DNA of 64,000 bases from contig CM020618.1 of assembly GCA_009829735.1 (NCBI GenBank), forward strand, positions 4,028,882 to 4,092,881, written 5' to 3'. Below are positions 60,908-64,000 of this stretch, in pieces. The stretch comes from Pyropia yezoensis (lineage: Eukaryota > Rhodophyta > Bangiophyceae > Bangiales > Bangiaceae). The notes beneath the pieces are model-generated. The model had not been told where the DNA came from. It was given only the letters and a program-made list of their open reading frames with translations, and did not search any database. Within the stretch, counting starts at the first letter, position 1; every line of letters begins with the position of its first letter. The position numbers were made by a program, and so were the translations under genes.

Positions 60908-61830
60908 CTTCACCTTGACTGTCCGCTCCGGGCGAAGCAGGAAGAGGCGTCGCTCCGCGTCGACCAAGAAGCCGAGGAGGGGCAGGCTGCTCGTGCCGTT
61001 CCATTCCCCTTTCGTCGGGTGCAGGTGCAGGCCGAGGGAGCGGAACAGCCGCTTCACCTGCAGGCCCGCCGCCGTCGCCTCCTCCTTGGTTGCGCCCGCC
61101 TCACGCCGCGTCGGCACGCCCCCACCAAAGTCGTCGACGTATGCGATGACCCGGAAGCCCCCGCGCCGCAGCGCCTGCACGACGGGCGACACAGCTTGGT
61201 CCACACAAAGGGCGCCACCTTGAGCCCGAAGGGCATCGTGACGCACCGGAAGACGCGCCCCATACACTGGAAGGCGAAGTACGTCTGGTCCGCCTTGCGT
61301 AACGGGACGTGGTGATACGCGTCCTTCACGTCCCAGCCAATGAGCTGGTGGCCCGCCCGCAGCTGCGGGGCGAGGTCCGTCAGCGCCTCGTACTTGAAGC
61401 GCCTGTCGTCGATGGCCTGGTTCTGGTAGCGAGCGTCTATTACGAACCGCTGCTTGCCCGCAGACCAGGTGACAAACCCGTTGACGATCACCACCGGCTT
61501 CTCCTTGTCCTCCCCGTGGAGCTCCTTCCAGTGCCCCAGGCGCACGCAGCGCTCCATCTCGGCCAGCGCAAACGCCTGGTCCTTGCGCGCCACCGGGTAG
61601 GGGCGCGCGCGGTGATACCGCGGGCAATACTTCCACGGTATCTGGGCGCCCTCCAGGATGGTCTTGATCACCCACCTGGAAGCGCCCAACGCCCGCCACG
61701 CCTTGATCGCGCGGCGCACGTTCCGGTACGGCCGTGGCGGCCGGTCCGTACCGGGTTGGCCCTTTGGTGAGGCGCCGCCCGGGCGGGCACTTTGCCCGGG
61801 CGGCGGGCCGAAAGGTCGGCCCCTGCCCCA
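60908..61830 (-). pseudogene. DIRS-2 reverse transcriptase part of Pol
   Basis: RT motifs are clear: KQRFVIDARYQNQAIDDRRF, GWDVKDAYHHVPLRKADQTY, VTMPFGLKVAPFVWTKLC and, near 61120-61140, YVDDF, followed by HPTKG and LLGFLVD. They agree with the RT of DIRS-1 at about the same spacing. The region is spread over more than one frame, and a few breaks are likely. It is separated from its RNase H by Ty3-B2. Confidence 0.78.
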
Positions 61831-61835
61831 ACGCG

Positions 61836-62004
61836 TTAGGCGTTGGCGGCAGCGCGGCCACCGCCGGTGGCTGCTGCAGCCGCCGCTCCTTCCTTGCGGC
61901 CGCCTCCGCCCGAGCTGCCGCCACCGCCAGAGCTAGCCTGGCCGGCGTCTCGGCCTCCATGGCCGCCGCCTCCGCCCTGGCTACCGCTCTTCTTGTTGCC
62001 GCCC

Positions 62005-62044
<40 letters not shown>

Positions 62045-63077
62045 ACTTGCGCTTGTTGCCGCCGCCGCCGCTGCCGCCGCCGCCGCCGCTGCCACCGCCT
62101 CCCCCGCCGCCGACGCCTCCGCCGCCGCCGCCGCCCGGCCCGCCGCCCGGACGACGTTTCTGTCGGCGCTTGGGGGCGTTGAGCCGCGCCTCGGCGGCGC
62201 GCTTGGTAAACACGCGCGCCTCATCCACGGCGACGGCGTTGAGGAACCGCTGCCACCCGGGTCCGCGCCCGCGGTTGCGCGGCACGGCGTCTGTAGCGAG
62301 GTAGAGCTCCGCAAGGCCTGGCTCGTTCTTGCTGGCGACCAGGTAGTCGTACCTGGCCGAGATGATCCGGTAGTGCACACGCGTGGCGACGGCGAGCCAG
62401 GCGAGCCGAGCCTCCAGCGTACCCTCCGTGAGGGAGTCCCGCTGGTGGCAGAGAGAGGACGCGGCGGTGGCGATGTCCTGCGCCCCGGTGGCGGCAACGT
62501 ACGTGGCGTTGGCTTCCTCGTAGTCCTGGTCCGACTTGGGGAAGTTCGTGACGTGCTCGACGTCCGCTGGGGTGAACGGGACCGGCAGCTCGTCCGGCCG
62601 CCGGATCCGCTTCGGCATCTTAAAGGCGACCAGGATGTCGTCGGGCCCCGAGATGTCGGGGTAGTCGAGGCCGTCGGGGTGGCCCGCGTACTCGTCCCCG
62701 TCCCGCCTGCCGCCGCGGTAGGCCGGCCCGCCGTCGGAGTCCCCGTCCGTAATGTTGGACAGAACGAGGGAGTCGTTGCCGTCCTTGTCGCCGGCACCGT
62801 CAGGCGGCGGGTCTGGCTGCGCAGCAGCTCCACCTGCCGCTTCAGCCGACCGGCGGGGAGGTGTGGCGTTGGCGGCATCGGCGCGACGGGCTGCTGTAAC
62901 AGCCGCCGGCTCTGCCGGGGTGCTGCCGCCCCCGCCATAGCCGCGAGCGCCCGCGGCCGCCGGAACGGAGGCCGCAAACGCACGCGTCAGGGCAGCAATC
63001 TCAGCTCGCAGCTCCGCCACCTCAGCGGCGGAAGCAGGTCCGGGGGGTGGGGGGGTCCGCGCCGGAGAATCACCCAT
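61836..63077 (-). CDS. DIRS-2 Gag-like protein
   Basis: 413 residues from ATG 63077 (MGDSPARTPPPP). An N-terminal heptad-like helix (SAAEVAELRAEIAALTRAFA) could be a short coiled coil. A central ordered region follows (DDILVAFKMPKRIRRPDELP; THVAYR-like helices; WQRFLNAVAVDEARVFTKRA). The C-terminal ~110 residues are almost pure Gly with Lys, Arg and Ser (GGGGNKRKSGGG), likely RNA-binding. It is the first gene after A1. The frame looks whole. Confidence 0.65.
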
Positions 63078-63153
63078 ACTCAAGCACGCAAAGGCGCGCA
63101 GTCTGCGCAGACCACGTGCAAGGCACTGGTAGTCGTCGGCTGGTCACGCAAAC

Positions 63154-63589
63154 GCGGGGCAAGCCGACGGACGCTGCCGAGCACCCGGTGCTCGAGGTGT
63201 CGCCCGCGCGGCCGCCTATCTAGGCGCCGCTCCCGGCGCCCACGCCGCCCGCCACACCCGAGGTGCCCCGCCAGGGAAAACGGCCCGCCACCGGCCCCAC
63301 ACGCACGTGCCCGCGACGTCCGCGCCGCCGCCGCCAAGCGGCAACGGCCCGGGCAGCGGGGGGGGGGTGGGGTGGGGGCTGGGGCAATGGCGGGAGCGCG
63401 GCGGGGGAGGAGGAGAGGCAGGCGGTATCGAAACCGCCAGCGGCCGCAGCCGCCTGGATGGCGCCGTCTGGTGACGGCCCAGCCGATCGTCCGCCCGGAT
63501 GCTCCGCCGACCGCCAGCTCTTGAGCTCCCCTCGGCCACACGGGACGGACGGCCAGTTACCGGCCGGTGCCAGGGAGCAAAGTGGGTCA
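63154..63589 (-). repeat. DIRS-2 direct repeat A1 (5' end of element)
   Basis: 436-bp partner of 48891-49327. It ends AGTGGGTCA at 63589, after which host sequence begins. It lies 77 bp before the gag ATG and so probably supplies the promoter. Confidence 0.85.
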
Positions 63590-64000
63590 GGGAGCTCCAT
63601 GGACAGACCACATTATTGACTTTGAGGCCCGTTCGCAGACACGCCTTCGTATAAACGTAACGCTGTTGTAACGCGCTCTGGGCTGCGAAAGGAAGCATGC
63701 CTGCACGTTCTGGCACTTGCCCGAAAGTACATATTTGAAACGCTTTAGTTACAGCTGCTCGTTCCAAATATAGATGGCGTGAATATGTAACGCGTGCCGT
63801 GCGTGTGCGGTCCTTGCCCGCCAGGTGCTGCCCCTCCCGCTCGCGGTTGTTCGCCCTCTCCGACCCGCACGTCACAGACGGACAACCGCTATGGATACCC
63901 CCTCCTTCCTGCGATTCGGGAAGTTCGCTGCTTCAGTAGCAGGCGCCGTGTACTACCACAGAGGTATTCTGTCATCACCATCGGGCCTGAGCCGTCGAGT
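63590..64000. other. Right flank, no gene recognised
   Basis: Host DNA of lower GC, presumably the displaced upstream neighbourhood of the asparaginase gene. It has short AT-rich segments (ACATATTTGAAACG, CAAATATAGATGG) but no ORF with a recognisable product. Confidence 0.4.

Larger units (their letters stand above)
48718..63589 (-). mobile_element. DIRS-2: DIRS/PAT-like tyrosine-recombinase retroelement, interrupted
   Basis: A minus-strand DIRS-order element with repeats A1 (63154-63589), B1 (49328-49354), A2 (48891-49327) and B2 (48718-48744). Genes from right to left are gag, reverse transcriptase, RNase H with Dam-like methylase, and tyrosine recombinase. Ty3-B2 sits between the RT and RNase H parts. 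Without that insert the element is about 5.5 kb. The recombinase and gag frames are open along their length; a few breaks are likely in the RT part. A1 and A2 differ at only a handful of positions, so the element is fairly young. Confidence 0.85.

Noticed and set aside
1-64000. CRISPR arrays, bacterial operons, riboswitches
   Set aside because: No regularly spaced repeats, and introns, nuclear-type genes and retroelements show a eukaryotic nuclear genome.
1-64000. tRNA genes
   Set aside because: I looked for T-loop signatures (GGTTCGAATCC type) with matching arms on both strands and found none that I could support by eye.

Overview
The window reads as nuclear DNA of a very GC-rich eukaryote, most likely a bangialean red alga (Porphyra/Pyropia type). 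Three observations support this. Host genes are compact, with few short GT-AG introns and homopolymer-rich, Ala/Gly/Pro-rich proteins. There is an 18S rRNA relic whose inserts sit at positions S516 and S1506, the two sites where Bangiales carry group I introns. The space between genes is crowded with Ty3/gypsy and DIRS-type retroelements. The species is inferred, not proven.

Layout. 1-1951 is host flank with one weak gene candidate. 1952-25923 is a DIRS-order (tyrosine recombinase) retroelement, called DIRS-1. A Ty3/gypsy element, Ty3-A (3111-21619, TSD CAACC), sits inside it, and a second Ty3/gypsy element, Ty3-B1 (8860-18096, TSD GGTGG), sits inside Ty3-A. 25924-27842 holds remnants of a host reading frame on the far side of DIRS-1. 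28366-31106 is a broken, minus-strand 18S rRNA relic with group I intron remains. 31164-48474 is the host gene block: an RBR-type zinc-binding protein, lipoate-protein ligase, an ISWI chromatin remodeller, a DnaJ-type zinc-finger protein, a DusA-type tRNA-dihydrouridine synthase and an L-asparaginase. 48718-63589 is a second DIRS element (DIRS-2), split by a second B copy, Ty3-B2 (51526-60902, TSD ATCCC). 63590-64000 is unassigned flank.

What stands out. Both Ty3 families carry a third long ORF on the strand opposite gag-pol, between pol and the 3' LTR. The A and B proteins share a recognisable core. Between the two B copies the antisense ORF differs mostly at synonymous sites (about 43 against about 11, counted by eye), which indicates selection on the protein. 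The B family is also peppered from LTR to LTR with a near-palindromic heptamer, CAASTTG (about 18 sites where roughly one is expected), usually extended by complementary arms, and with many perfect mini-hairpins. An element-encoded antisense protein combined with a family-specific dispersed motif is the best candidate here for an undescribed system. Among host genes, the ISWI protein ends in a canonical PCNA-binding PIP box (QSVMDDFF) behind a linker-histone-like Ala/Lys/Gly/Pro tail, which is unusual for this family.
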